Positions 8,501-17,754 are shown, counted from the stretch's first letter. The stretch: DNA of 64,000 nt from Polynucleobacter sp. UB-Tiil-W10 (GCF_018881605.1 NZ_JACVPZ010000001.1:1973845-2037844), one strand, 5' to 3'. The notes: generated by a model from the sequence alone, not told the origin. Program-made: numbers and translations.

Positions 8501-8523
8501 GCTTGAATCAGATGGATTCAAGC
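8501..8523. repeat. Perfect 9-bp inverted repeat between FAD oxidoreductase and tRNA-Ser
   Basis: GCTTGAATC and GATTCAAGC flank a 5-base loop. On the minus strand the hairpin lies between the oxidoreductase stop (8530) and the tRNA 5' end (8496), and no T-run follows. It could be an RNA-processing or transcript-end structure. Confidence 0.45.
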
Positions 8524-8529
8524 ACCAGA

Positions 8530-9666
8530 TTATAAAGAACTTTTGATTTGCCCCTCTAAATGCTTGGCAATAGCAAGGCTTGAGGTTAATCCGGGCGACT
8601 CAAAGCCATATAGATTAAAGAGTCCCTGTAGTTCGTGGTCCCTTGGCCCGTTAAAGCAAAAATCGCCAGCAGGCGTGTTTGGCGGAACTATTTTTGCCCT
8701 CACCCCTGAATAATCAGGCTGTAAAGTACCATCCTTGAGCTGTGGCCAATATCGGCGCACGGCCTCATAGAACCCCTCTCCTCGCTTAGGGTCAACTGTG
8801 TAATCAACTTGGTATTCATTATCAATTTCAAGCCACTGTACATCTGGACCAAATTTGGCCTGACCACCCATATCTAGTGTGAGATGAACGCCCAATCCGC
8901 CAGGCTCAGGAATGGGATATATCAAGTGGGAAAAAGGCGATTTACCAGAAAGGGAAAAATAATTGCCTTTTGCAAAGTACGCTTTTGGAATGTACTGCTG
9001 TGGCAGTCCTGCAATTTTTTGTGCAACTGCTGGCGCACTCATACCAGCGCAATTAATGAGGATTTTGGTATGCAACTTCATCCCATCAGCGCCCCCGATT
9101 TCTAATTCAAATCCATCTTTGGCATTTTCACCAATGGGCTTGGCACTCATCAACGGTGATTGATATGCCACCATTCCACCGGCATCCTCAAAACCCCCTA
9201 AGAGTGAAAGCATGAAACCATGGCTATCTACAATGCCAGTGCTCGACGACAGAATGGCAGCCTCACATTGCAATTGCGGCTCTAATAATTTTGCCTCTTC
9301 ACCGGAAATGATTTTGATCACAGGCACATGATTGTTTTGGGCCTTATACAAAATTGCCTGCAAATCATTCAATTGCGTTTCGTCAGTTGCAACGATTAAT
9401 TTGCCATACGGCTGAGTCGCTACTTGATGACTGCGACAGTACTCGTAAAGCAAACGATTGCCTTCAACGCAGAGCTTGGCTTTCAGCGAATCTTTGGGGT
9501 AATAGATGCCTGCATGGATCACTTCGCTATTGCGTGCGCTACTCACCGTGCCGAATGCGCTCTCTCGCTCCAATAGAATCGTTTCTCGACCCTGTAAGGC
9601 CATTTCTCTAGCGATTGCAAGGCCAATAACACCCGCACCGACGACTACACAGTCAACCCGCTCCAT
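8530..9666 (-). CDS. FAD-dependent oxidoreductase, L-2-hydroxyglutarate dehydrogenase (LhgO)-like
   Basis: A 378-residue DAO-type flavoenzyme. The N-terminal Rossmann motif VVGAGVIGLAIAREMA binds FAD, followed by the second acidic strand end LLERE and the block SSARNSEVIHAGIYYP, which is characteristic of L-2-hydroxyglutarate dehydrogenase/oxidase proteins. The C-terminal FLAYGFESPGLTSSLA-like end (here LYGFESPGLTSSLAIAKHL) is also typical. These enzymes oxidise L-2-hydroxyglutarate to 2-oxoglutarate and pass electrons to the membrane quinone pool. Length is a little short of Escherichia LhgO (about 420) but complete. It stands alone, divergent from pgi, so context adds little; a related 2-hydroxyacid or amino-acid substrate is possible. 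Confidence 0.8.
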   Translation of the reverse strand: MERVDCVVVGAGVIGLAIAREMALQGRETILLERESAFGTVSSARNSEVIHAGIYYPKDSLKAKLCVEGNRLLYEYCRSHQVATQPYGKLIVATDETQLNDLQAILYKAQNNHVPVIKIISGEEAKLLEPQLQCEAAILSSSTGIVDSHGFMLSLLGGFEDAGGMVAYQSPLMSAKPIGENAKDGFELEIGGADGMKLHTKILINCAGMSAPAVAQKIAGLPQQYIPKAYFAKGNYFSLSGKSPFSHLIYPIPEPGGLGVHLTLDMGGQAKFGPDVQWLEIDNEYQVDYTVDPKRGEGFYEAVRRYWPQLKDGTLQPDYSGVRAKIVPPNTPAGDFCFNGPRDHELQGLFNLYGFESPGLTSSLAIAKHLEGQIKSSL

Positions 9667-9765
9667 TTATCCGTCCTAGGGCATTGTTTATCTTTAAATT
9701 TACCGAAATCGTAACATTTTCAATGTTTTAGTGGGTTTTGAGGTGCTTCTTGATAAAATCTATAC

Positions 9766-11268
9766 ATGTCTTCAAAACCGGCTAAAGAGAGCCTTCATTC
9801 CGTAGTTTGCGCCCAAGATATCGTTCTAGATACTGCCTATCAGGGTATTGATAGCAAAAGCTGGAAATCCCTCTTTCGCCAGGCCAGAGAGTCCCATTTA
9901 GAGCAATTTATTGAGGACCTATTTGCCGGTAAAGCGGTAAATAACTCAGAAAATCGCCCCGCCCTGCATTCTGCCCTCAGAAATTTAGAGAAAAAACCCG
10001 TATTCGTAAATGGTCAAGATGTCATGCCTGAGGTGGCTGACGTTTGGCGTCGCATTGAAGGTTTATGTAACAAATGGGTAGGCGTAACAGACGTCATTCA
10101 TATTGGGATTGGTGGCTCTGATTTTGGTCCTCGCCTTGCGATTGAGGCTTTAGCCCATGTGCCCGATATTGATAGTCGCGGCATGCGCATGCACTTCCTT
10201 GCCAATATCGATACAGCGGAGTTAAATCGCATATTGCAACGCGCACACGCCAATAGCACCCGCGTCATTATTGTCTCCAAGTCATTCACTACGCTTGAGA
10301 CCAATATGAACGCTAAAGCGGTCGTAAAGTGGCTTAAAGATAGCGGTCGTAATGATGTGCAGATCTCCCAGGCATTATTTGCAGTTACCGCTAACGTAAG
10401 CGCTGCGGAAGAATTTGGAATTGCCAAAGATAATATTTATCCATTCTGGGATTGGGTTGGAGGACGCTACTCCGTTTGGTCTGCAGTCGGCCTACCAATT
10501 GCACTGCAATATGGATTTGATACTTTTAAAGAATTTTTAGCGGGTGCCCAGTTTATGGATCAGCACTTTAAGTCAGCACCGCTAGAAGAAAATCTTCCAG
10601 TCATCATGGCGCTTTCTTTGATCTATCAACAAAAGAAGCACCACATCAAATCCTATGCTGTGATTCCGTATGCGGATGCCCTAGATTGGTTTCCGAAATG
10701 GTTGCAACAACTAGATATGGAAAGCAATGGCAAAAGCGTTGATCGAGACGGTATGCCGGTGAAGTATTCATGTCCTGTCGTATTTGGTAGCTCTGGAAGC
10801 AATGCGCAACATTCTTATTTCCAACTATTACATCAAGGCCTTGATGTGATTCCAATCGACTTCATCGCGATTCGGGAACCCATGAGTCATCTTGCTGAAG
10901 CGAAAGCGCATCACCGCATTTTGCTATCGAATTGCCTAGCTCAAGCACAAGCTTTGGCTAATGGCAAACAAACCGAGAACCCCAACAATACTTATCCCGG
11001 TAAACGACCCAGTAATCTGTTGATACTCCCTAAACTGAATGCTTTTTATCTTGGTGCCTTACTAGCACTTTATGAGAGTCGTACCGCTGCTCTTGGTGCT
11101 CTATGGAATATCAATAGCTTTGATCAGCCCGGCGTTGAATTAGGAAAAGTGCTTGCTAAACCCATTGAGGCAGCCCTTAAAAATGGTTTGGCCGTACAAG
11201 CTGATGACAACATCGATGCCATCACTGCTCAACGCATCAATCTCTTTAATCATACTGAAGTGAAATAG
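9766..11268 (+). CDS. pgi: Glucose-6-phosphate isomerase
   Basis: A 500-residue phosphoglucose isomerase that interconverts glucose-6-phosphate and fructose-6-phosphate in the cytoplasm. Recognisable blocks are IGIGGSDFGPRLAIEAL (phosphate loop), SKSFTTLETNMNAK, WDWVGGRYSVWSAVGLPIA (signature 1), the catalytic Glu region MESNGKSVDRDG, GSSGSNAQHSYFQLLHQG with the catalytic His, and the C-terminal signature SFDQPGVELGKVLAK. It is shorter than the 549-residue Escherichia enzyme mainly in loops. Followed 36 bp later by a phosphohexomutase, forming a small sugar-phosphate operon that would feed UDP-glucose or GDP-mannose synthesis, useful for the surface-glycan genes further right. Confidence 0.96.
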   Translation: MSSKPAKESLHSVVCAQDIVLDTAYQGIDSKSWKSLFRQARESHLEQFIEDLFAGKAVNNSENRPALHSALRNLEKKPVFVNGQDVMPEVADVWRRIEGLCNKWVGVTDVIHIGIGGSDFGPRLAIEALAHVPDIDSRGMRMHFLANIDTAELNRILQRAHANSTRVIIVSKSFTTLETNMNAKAVVKWLKDSGRNDVQISQALFAVTANVSAAEEFGIAKDNIYPFWDWVGGRYSVWSAVGLPIALQYGFDTFKEFLAGAQFMDQHFKSAPLEENLPVIMALSLIYQQKKHHIKSYAVIPYADALDWFPKWLQQLDMESNGKSVDRDGMPVKYSCPVVFGSSGSNAQHSYFQLLHQGLDVIPIDFIAIREPMSHLAEAKAHHRILLSNCLAQAQALANGKQTENPNNTYPGKRPSNLLILPKLNAFYLGALLALYESRTAALGALWNINSFDQPGVELGKVLAKPIEAALKNGLAVQADDNIDAITAQRINLFNHTEVK

Positions 11269-11304
11269 CTGACGCTATTTCAAAAGCTATCCAAAGGAAG
11301 CCTC

Positions 11305-12690
11305 ATGCAATTGTCACCAACTATTTTCAAAGCGTATGACATCCGCGGAATCATTGATGAGACTTTAGACCCCTCTATCGCTAAATTAATTGGTCAAGCC
11401 TTTGGTACAGAAATGCGTGAGTTGGGTGAGACTGAAGTTGTCATCGGTCGTGATGGTCGCCTATCAGGCCCTAGCTTGATCGAGGCTTTAACGGATGGCT
11501 TGCTCTCTACCGGCATTAATGTGATTGACTTAGGAATGGTAGCCACCCCCATGGTGTACTTCGCAGCCAATCAAACGATTGACGGGAAGAAACCAAAATC
11601 TGGCGTCATGATTACCGGAAGCCATAATCCTCCCAACTACAACGGCTTCAAAATGGTTTTAGGTGGTGCGGCGATTTACGGTGATCAAATCCAAGCCTTA
11701 CGCAAACGCATTGAAGCCAAGCAGTTTGCTATCGGTAAGGGTACACGCAGCACTTTTGATATCTTCCCAATGTATTCACAACGCATTATTGGTGATGTCA
11801 AACTTGCTCGTCCTATCAAGATTGCCATCGACTGCGGTAACGGAGTTGGAGGTGCATTTGCAGGACAACTCTTTAGAGCTCTAGGATGCGAAGTAGAAGA
11901 GCTTTTTTGCGAAGTGGATGGTAAGTTCCCCAATCACCACCCAGATCCAGCCCATATTGAAAACTTGCAAGACCTCATTCAGAATCTGCAGACTACCGAT
12001 AATGAGCTCGGTCTTGCCTTTGATGGTGATGCCGATCGTTTGGGCGTTGTTACCAAAGATGGTCAGGTGATTTTCCCTGACCGCCAAATGATGCTGTTTG
12101 CTAAAGATGTCCTCTCACGCAATCCTGGTGGTCAAATTATTTATGACGTCAAGTGCACGCGCAATCTTGCTACTTACGTAAAGAAATATGGTGGCGAACC
12201 GCTGATGTGGAAAACAGGTCACTCATTAGTGAAAGCAAAACTCAAAGAAACTGGCGCTCCACTGGCTGGTGAAATGAGTGGGCATATTTTCTTTAAAGAC
12301 CGTTGGTTTGGCTTTGATGATGGTCTCTATACGGGTGCACGACTATTGGAGATTCTCTCCAAAGAAAAAGATCCCAATCAAACCTTAAATGATTTACCAA
12401 ATGCCATCTGCACTCCGGAGTTGCAACTTCCGTGCGCTGAGGGAGAGCCCTTTACTTTGCTAGAAACGATGAAGGCGAATGCTCAATTCCCAAGCTCAGA
12501 GTCTATCAATACGATTGACGGCATTCGGGTGGAATATGCTGACGGCTTTGGTTTGGCAAGACCATCCAATACCACTCCTGTAGTGGTAATGCGTTTTGAG
12601 GCTGACAGTGAAGCAGCCATTTTACGCATTCAAGATGAATTTAAAACCGCCCTATTAAACGCAAAGCCAAACGCAACACTTCCTTTCTAA
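11305..12690 (+). CDS. Phosphomannomutase/phosphoglucomutase (AlgC type)
   Basis: A 461-residue alpha-D-phosphohexomutase that moves phosphate between C1 and C6 of glucose or mannose. The active-site serine loop is MITGSHNPPNYNGFK, the metal loop is FDGDADRLGVV, the sugar-binding loop is GEMSGHIFF and the phosphate-binding end is RPSNTTPVVVMRFE. The GEMSGH form and length match the bifunctional AlgC/ManB PMM-PGM group rather than the phosphoglucosamine mutase GlmM. AAAGGAAG precedes ATG 11305 at a proper distance. It lies between pgi and the TRIC fusion, which starts one base after its stop, so all three are probably co-transcribed. Confidence 0.93.
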   Translation: MQLSPTIFKAYDIRGIIDETLDPSIAKLIGQAFGTEMRELGETEVVIGRDGRLSGPSLIEALTDGLLSTGINVIDLGMVATPMVYFAANQTIDGKKPKSGVMITGSHNPPNYNGFKMVLGGAAIYGDQIQALRKRIEAKQFAIGKGTRSTFDIFPMYSQRIIGDVKLARPIKIAIDCGNGVGGAFAGQLFRALGCEVEELFCEVDGKFPNHHPDPAHIENLQDLIQNLQTTDNELGLAFDGDADRLGVVTKDGQVIFPDRQMMLFAKDVLSRNPGGQIIYDVKCTRNLATYVKKYGGEPLMWKTGHSLVKAKLKETGAPLAGEMSGHIFFKDRWFGFDDGLYTGARLLEILSKEKDPNQTLNDLPNAICTPELQLPCAEGEPFTLLETMKANAQFPSSESINTIDGIRVEYADGFGLARPSNTTPVVVMRFEADSEAAILRIQDEFKTALLNAKPNATLPF

Positions 12691-12691
12691 T

Positions 12692-14431
12692 ATGAAGATG
12701 CATCGAAAATTGGCTAGTCTTTATTTATGGCCGCTACTGGTTTGGCTAGCAATATTCACGCCGCTAACCTCAAGTCAGACTACAGAGACTATCGCCGACC
12801 CCATACGCGTTCAACTGGCGTGGATGCATCAAAGCCAATTTGCTGGCTTCTATGTTGCCCAAGTACGTAAGCACTTTGAAAATCAGGGACTGCATGTCAC
12901 CCTAATTGAGGGTGGTCCCAATATTAATCCCATCACAGAACTACAAGAAGGCAGGGCTGATATTGCAGTGGCGTGGCTTGGAAACGCCTGGAGTCACTCA
13001 ACAGAAGGCAAGCATGTAACCAATGTAGCGCAAATTTTTTCAGGATCTTCGCTTGCTGTAGTCTGCAGGATCAGCGCAGGCGTGTTCACCGCCAAAGACA
13101 TGACCGGGAAAAAAGTGGGGGTTTGGAATTTAGGTGATGAGACTGTCGTTAAAGAATTGCTTGATCTATTAAGCATCCCAAAAGATTCTGTAGAAATCCT
13201 GCAGCAATCACCCAATGGCCAAGATCTGATCGACGGAAAAGTAGCCTGCGCTACTGCGATGGCCTATAACGAATATTGGCAAATACTAGCCAGCGGAATA
13301 CCGGCAAGTGATTTAATTGTGATTAATCCCGAAGTGTTTGGGATTCCGCATGTTGAAGACGGCCTTTATGTCATGACCAATCGCCTCAGCTCACCGATAT
13401 TTAAAGAGCAATTGGTGAGATTTACCAAGGCCATTCGGACGGGCTGGAAGGAGGCAAGAATTGCCCCGACTCTAGCCGTTGAAACAGTGCAAAGAATGGC
13501 TCCCAATCTCAACCGAGAGCATCAACAACATATGCTCGAATCCATCTTGGGCATCATTCCATCCAATACAGATGAATTCGGTTTATTTGATTTGGGTCGC
13601 TACCACTCCGAGGTGAATCGCCTACTATCCCCAGGAAAAGTGAATCCAACACCTGAGCGGATCTGGACTTATGATATTTGGAATGCACTCAAAAAAGAAG
13701 ACAAAAATACTACCCCATTAACCCAGGCCACCAAGTTTTATGTCTCGAGCACTACTAGCATGTTGGCTTTCAAAATTTTGGTTTATTTTGGCGTGTTTAC
13801 TTTTGCGCTATCTGGCGTTTTAGAGGCAATCAATCGTGGCTACGACCTATGGGGACGATTGGTTCTCGCCTTCCTATCGGGCGTTGGTGGAGGCACGCTG
13901 AGAGATCTCTTGATTGGTGGGGATAGACTGCCCTTCTACTATGTGAAGGATTTAACATATCCTCTCGGAATCCTCTTGGTTGTCTTAGTTACCTCATCCA
14001 TTGTTGCGGCCCATCATGATGCTCACAAAAGCGAAATCTTTAAGAGCACTAAAAAGTATGCCGATATTCTAGGATTTAGTGCGCTCGCTATTACTGGAGC
14101 AGCCATTTCGATTTCATCTAATCTGCCGTGGTTCTGGGCGCCAATCTGCGCCGCATTAACTTGTGCGGGTGGCGGTATGCTCAGAGATATTGTGATTAAC
14201 CAAGAACCGAGCACCTTCAAAGGCGTAATCTATGAGGAAGCGGCTGTTGCTGGCGCGCTTTGCTTGGTTGCAGGTTTCATGATTGCTAACCATTTTGAAT
14301 ACAGCCCAATACCGGTTTTCATCAGCCTAATATTCAGTCTTACACTGATTATTTGCCTACGTCTGGCTATCTATAAATACCATTTGCGTTACCCAAAATT
14401 TCTAGGCGGTACTGATTCCGATAGCCATTAA
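12692..14431 (+). CDS. Fusion of NMT1/THI5-like periplasmic binding domain and TRIC-type (UPF0126) membrane channel
   Basis: A 579-residue two-part protein. A hydrophobic N-terminal export signal (residues 5-27) is followed by an NMT1/SsuA-like substrate-binding domain (about 35-325) with LAWMHQSQFAGFYVAQ and GRADIAVAWLG, the family of pyrimidine-precursor, nitrate and sulfonate binding proteins. From about residue 355 a seven-helix UPF0126/TRIC domain follows, with the two diagnostic repeats GGGTLRDLL (399-407) and GGGMLRDI (493-500). In known systems NMT1 domains deliver ligand to ABC permeases, while TRIC proteins are cation channels, so a tethered sensor-plus-channel is implied. No stop, frameshift or start signal lies at the junction, so the fusion looks real. 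It starts one base after the phosphohexomutase stop, and its own stop overlaps the opposing MscS gene by 4 bp. Confidence 0.85.
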   Translation: MKMHRKLASLYLWPLLVWLAIFTPLTSSQTTETIADPIRVQLAWMHQSQFAGFYVAQVRKHFENQGLHVTLIEGGPNINPITELQEGRADIAVAWLGNAWSHSTEGKHVTNVAQIFSGSSLAVVCRISAGVFTAKDMTGKKVGVWNLGDETVVKELLDLLSIPKDSVEILQQSPNGQDLIDGKVACATAMAYNEYWQILASGIPASDLIVINPEVFGIPHVEDGLYVMTNRLSSPIFKEQLVRFTKAIRTGWKEARIAPTLAVETVQRMAPNLNREHQQHMLESILGIIPSNTDEFGLFDLGRYHSEVNRLLSPGKVNPTPERIWTYDIWNALKKEDKNTTPLTQATKFYVSSTTSMLAFKILVYFGVFTFALSGVLEAINRGYDLWGRLVLAFLSGVGGGTLRDLLIGGDRLPFYYVKDLTYPLGILLVVLVTSSIVAAHHDAHKSEIFKSTKKYADILGFSALAITGAAISISSNLPWFWAPICAALTCAGGGMLRDIVINQEPSTFKGVIYEEAAVAGALCLVAGFMIANHFEYSPIPVFISLIFSLTLIICLRLAIYKYHLRYPKFLGGTDSDSH

Positions 14432-15870
14432 GCTTTTCCAAAGAATTTCATAATCTTAGCCACTAGTGAGGTTTTAACTTCCTCAGCCATATTGACTTGA
14501 GCTGATTGACTGAGTGTCTTCTGCTTGTGAGCCGCCCGCTCAGCCAAGAGGATAGAAATACGCTCCACCAGAAGAGGATTCTTGGACAATATCGGCGCCA
14601 ATTCTTCCTTGGTAATTTCAATTAAATGCGTATTGAGATTGGCATATACATTTGCAGAACGCGGTTCACCAGTCAATAACGACATCTCACCTACGCAGTC
14701 ACCTGGCCACAAATGGGCGAGTGTAATTTTCTCGCCATTCTGATTATGAGAGGTCACCTCTAAACAGCCTTCAGCAATAATGAACATGCTATTGGCAGTA
14801 TCGCCCTGCGTAATCACCTGCTGTCCCGGATTAAAGTGCAAGGATTTCGCATTTTTAGATAACTCGAGCACTTCTTTCTCATCCAATACACGGAGAATTC
14901 CAAAGGGATATACGTTGAGTAAAGGTGAAAAATGGCTGGTATGTAAGGAGTCTACATTTTGCACAACCATGGATGAATCAAATGAAATACCTGAGCTCTT
15001 GAGGAACCGTAAAGCATTTTTTAAGATATGGTGTTTAGGGTCATCTAATAAGCTATCAGCACTACATTCAAAGCGAATCTTGTAGATTACGCTGCCTATC
15101 AGCACCTGTGAAACATAGCAGCGAAACCAGCCATTAAAATGGGGATGGGTAACGCCCACATATTCCATTGCAGAACTCAGCACTGCCAACACTTGATCTG
15201 AGTTATATTGCGCATCGACTGGAATGGATATCTCACGAACAGGCAAACGCTCTTGTTGACTGAGATTAATGAAGGCAATACCCAAAAATCGATTATTGGT
15301 AATTCGATACTTTGCCCCATCTAAATTTTGCAGCGTGATATAGCGACGATCCATCTCAATCACCCTTGCGGTCAATGCAGCATTGCTCTCCGGGTATTCA
15401 ATAATGTCGCCTATAGCAACCAAGTGATCCGTTTGTATGGTGATACTGGCAATAACGTCCGAGATCATGTCTCTAAAGGCATAACCAACTGCTAAGCCCA
15501 ATGCGCCAGATGCCGCTACCAAAGTGCTAATCGACTGATCGAACAATAGAATAAAACCGAGTAACGCAACTAAGGCGTAAATCACTATCGATGCAGCTTC
15601 AACCACGATGACGGGAATTTGACCCTGCTTTTTATGACCATTAAAACGCTTAATGGAAAATCTCAATAACTGGTCAAGCGTGAACCCAAATAGTAAAAAC
15701 TGGCTGGCAGCTAATAACTCAGCAAGAGTTGGCAGCTTCTCTAGGGTTAGATGGGTTGGAACCCATCCCCAAGGGGTATGGTGCACCTCATTCACCCATA
15801 AGGCCAAAGCGATATTGAGGGCAAATAAAATCCAGATGAATGTCTTCGATTTAGAAGAAAAGGTTTTCAA
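14428..15870 (-). CDS. MscS-family mechanosensitive channel with C-terminal cyclic-nucleotide-binding domain
   Basis: A 480-residue membrane protein with transmembrane segments near residues 10-28, 50-70 and 88-112, then the MscS pore helix and beta domain (ASGALGLAVGYAFRDMISDV, about 120-139). From about residue 335 a cNMP-binding fold follows: FNPGQQVITQGDTANSMFIIAEG and the phosphate-binding cassette GDCVGEMSLLTGEPRSANVYA, including the Arg that contacts the cyclic phosphate. Such bCNG-type MscS channels are proposed to be ligand-modulated rather than purely tension-gated. It overlaps the transglycosylase gene by 4 bp as the last gene of the pilus locus and meets the TRIC fusion gene tail to tail with a 4-bp overlap. 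The CHASE2 cyclase at 59656 could supply its ligand, an inference. Confidence 0.88.
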   Translation of the reverse strand: MKTFSSKSKTFIWILFALNIALALWVNEVHHTPWGWVPTHLTLEKLPTLAELLAASQFLLFGFTLDQLLRFSIKRFNGHKKQGQIPVIVVEAASIVIYALVALLGFILLFDQSISTLVAASGALGLAVGYAFRDMISDVIASITIQTDHLVAIGDIIEYPESNAALTARVIEMDRRYITLQNLDGAKYRITNNRFLGIAFINLSQQERLPVREISIPVDAQYNSDQVLAVLSSAMEYVGVTHPHFNGWFRCYVSQVLIGSVIYKIRFECSADSLLDDPKHHILKNALRFLKSSGISFDSSMVVQNVDSLHTSHFSPLLNVYPFGILRVLDEKEVLELSKNAKSLHFNPGQQVITQGDTANSMFIIAEGCLEVTSHNQNGEKITLAHLWPGDCVGEMSLLTGEPRSANVYANLNTHLIEITKEELAPILSKNPLLVERISILLAERAAHKQKTLSQSAQVNMAEEVKTSLVAKIMKFFGKA

Positions 15871-16490
15871 TTTTGTTCCTCTGAATAACGATATTTAGCA
15901 CGCCAAACGGCCGTCACCATACTTGGGTAGAGTTCCTCGCCTAAGCTGCCGTTGTATCGCGCCAGCCCTCGTGTGAGATTTTGATTTTCTATATCTAAGT
16001 AGTGTTTTAAGATGATGCAGCCATAACGTAGATTGGTTCTCACATCAAACAAAGAATCTCGCGTATCACCAATCAGATCCTTCCAAAACGGCATCACTTG
16101 CATTAATCCGCTAGCGCCTACTTTGGAAATTGCAAAGCGATTAAAACCACTCTCCACCTCAATTAAAGCCAAAACAAGATCAGGGTCTAGGCTGTATCGC
16201 GTTGCCTCATAGTGAACCATCCGCAACCATTGGCGCCGAGTTTCTTCATTGGGTATCTTTTTTGCCAAGTTCCTAGATTGATAGCTAATCCAAGCAACAG
16301 CTTGGGTGGACGATCGAAAAGAGCTAATAGAGCTCACTTCAGAGGCTATCGACTGTCGTAGTTCATAACGATTAGCTAAAGAAATATCTTCATATTTTTG
16401 AGAGGCAGCAAAGGCGTAATTTTGTGCAATCAATAGTTCTAGTACGGCCACTCCAAAGCCCAGTTTTCTTAGGAATGAAAATAACCTCAT
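15867..16490 (-). CDS. Lytic transglycosylase (SLT domain), exported
   Basis: A 207-residue exported murein lytic transglycosylase that would cut the glycan strands of peptidoglycan, for example to let the pilus machine through. ATG 16490 is chosen because it begins a signal peptide (MRLFSFLRKLGFGVAVLELL, cleavage near YAFA) and lies 4 bases after the pilC stop; the longer frame would run into pilC. The SLT domain shows the catalytic Glu in ALIEVESGFN, then ISKVGASGLMQVMPFW and the closing RYNGS block. Its place directly after pilC and before the MscS channel, with 4-bp overlap to the latter, ties it to the pilus operon. Confidence 0.88.
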   Translation of the reverse strand: MRLFSFLRKLGFGVAVLELLIAQNYAFAASQKYEDISLANRYELRQSIASEVSSISSFRSSTQAVAWISYQSRNLAKKIPNEETRRQWLRMVHYEATRYSLDPDLVLALIEVESGFNRFAISKVGASGLMQVMPFWKDLIGDTRDSLFDVRTNLRYGCIILKHYLDIENQNLTRGLARYNGSLGEELYPSMVTAVWRAKYRYSEEQN

Positions 16491-16494
16491 TGCA

Positions 16495-17742
16495 TCACCC
16501 GGTAACAATTTGTCCCATCTTAAAGATGGGTAGATACATTGCAACCAAAATAAAACCAATCACTCCGCCCAAGAAGACAATCATGATTGGCTCCATCATC
16601 TGCGACATCTTGTCTACTGAGGTATCAAATTCTTCTTCGTAATAGGAGCTAATAGTCTCGAGCATCTCACTCATATTTCCCGTCTGCTCACCAACGGATA
16701 CCAATTGAGAGAATGTACTTGGGAAGATCTTGATATTGGCTAATAACTGTGAGAGTGGCTCACCAGAAAATACACCACGCTTAGCAGCTTGAATGCCGTC
16801 TTTAATCACTTCGTTCTTACTAGATTCTGCAGTGATATCTAAAGCCTCAATCACCGGAACGCCTGCATTCGTTAAGTTTCCGTAGACCATTGCTACTTGT
16901 GCGACATTTGAGTGTAGAGCCATGTCGCCAATTAAAGGAAGGCGCAAAATCAGTGCGTGCCATTTTCTGCGCAAGGCCAAATTCCGCTTCAATATCATTC
17001 GAAATCCAATAAAGCTACCGACCAATATCACGGCAAGCAAGCCCCCACCAAAGGGATCGCGCAGGAAGTCACTCATATTCACAATCATGAGCGTGGGAGC
17101 AGGCAATTGCGATCCCATGCTGCCAAACATTTTGGCAAATACGGGCACCACGAAAATCATCATGATCGACAAAACAATAGTTGCAACGGCTAATAAGATG
17201 CAGGGATAAAGTAGCGCAGACTGAATACTCTTGCGAATCTTGATCGTTTTACGGATGCTCAAAACGAGTTTATCTAAGAAGATATCCAAACTACCACTCG
17301 ACTCACCGGCGCGCACAAGGTTGATATAAATAGAATCGAAGACATCCGGATGTTTGCCAAAGGCCTTCGACAAACTAGATCCAGCCTCTACGTCTTGATA
17401 AATCTCACTAATGGTTTTTTTCAGTAATGGATCGTCAACTTGATCGCGCACCATTTCTAAGGAAGGCAAAATCGCTAAACCAGAACGCAGCATGGTTGCC
17501 ATTTTTTTGGTGGCAATCATAATTTTATCGAGCCTAACCTTCCTAGGTAAGCTGATCTTAAAACTGAGCTTTAGCGGCTTACTCGCCTCTTTTTTCTCAC
17601 CTTCCCACCCCTTTTTATCCAGGTGGGTGATGATGATGCCATCCTCTTTGAGCTTGTACGCTGCTTCATCGCGCGTTAATGCGGTAATAGTCCCATTGAG
17701 ATACTGGGTATTCTTAATGCCCTTCCACGTAAAATCTGGCAT
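16495..17742 (-). CDS. pilC: Type IV pilus inner-membrane platform protein PilC
   Basis: A 415-residue member of the GspF/PilC family, the inner-membrane platform on which PilB and PilT act. The N-terminus MPDFTWKGIKNTQYLNGTI is the usual Y/F-x-W-x-G start. Two T2SSF domains follow (about 75-200 and 275-400), with the conserved NLVRAGESSGSLD and VSVGEQTGNMSEML blocks and three hydrophobic segments, the last ending in GFILVAMYLPIFKMG. It lies 12 bp after pilB and 4 bp before the transglycosylase in the same direction. Confidence 0.93.
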   Translation of the reverse strand: MPDFTWKGIKNTQYLNGTITALTRDEAAYKLKEDGIIITHLDKKGWEGEKKEASKPLKLSFKISLPRKVRLDKIMIATKKMATMLRSGLAILPSLEMVRDQVDDPLLKKTISEIYQDVEAGSSLSKAFGKHPDVFDSIYINLVRAGESSGSLDIFLDKLVLSIRKTIKIRKSIQSALLYPCILLAVATIVLSIMMIFVVPVFAKMFGSMGSQLPAPTLMIVNMSDFLRDPFGGGLLAVILVGSFIGFRMILKRNLALRRKWHALILRLPLIGDMALHSNVAQVAMVYGNLTNAGVPVIEALDITAESSKNEVIKDGIQAAKRGVFSGEPLSQLLANIKIFPSTFSQLVSVGEQTGNMSEMLETISSYYEEEFDTSVDKMSQMMEPIMIVFLGGVIGFILVAMYLPIFKMGQIVTG

Positions 17743-17754
17743 ATATCAGCGCTA

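Noticed and set aside
11262..11281. GAAATAG/CTATTTC inverted repeat around the pgi stop codon
   Set aside because: Only 7 weak A-T-rich pairs and no T-run; the downstream gene is probably co-transcribed.
14428..14431. Tail-to-tail overlap of the TRIC fusion and MscS genes as something special
   Set aside because: A 4-bp overlap of convergent stop codons is ordinary in compact genomes; the same holds for the 9-bp overlap at 47334-47342.
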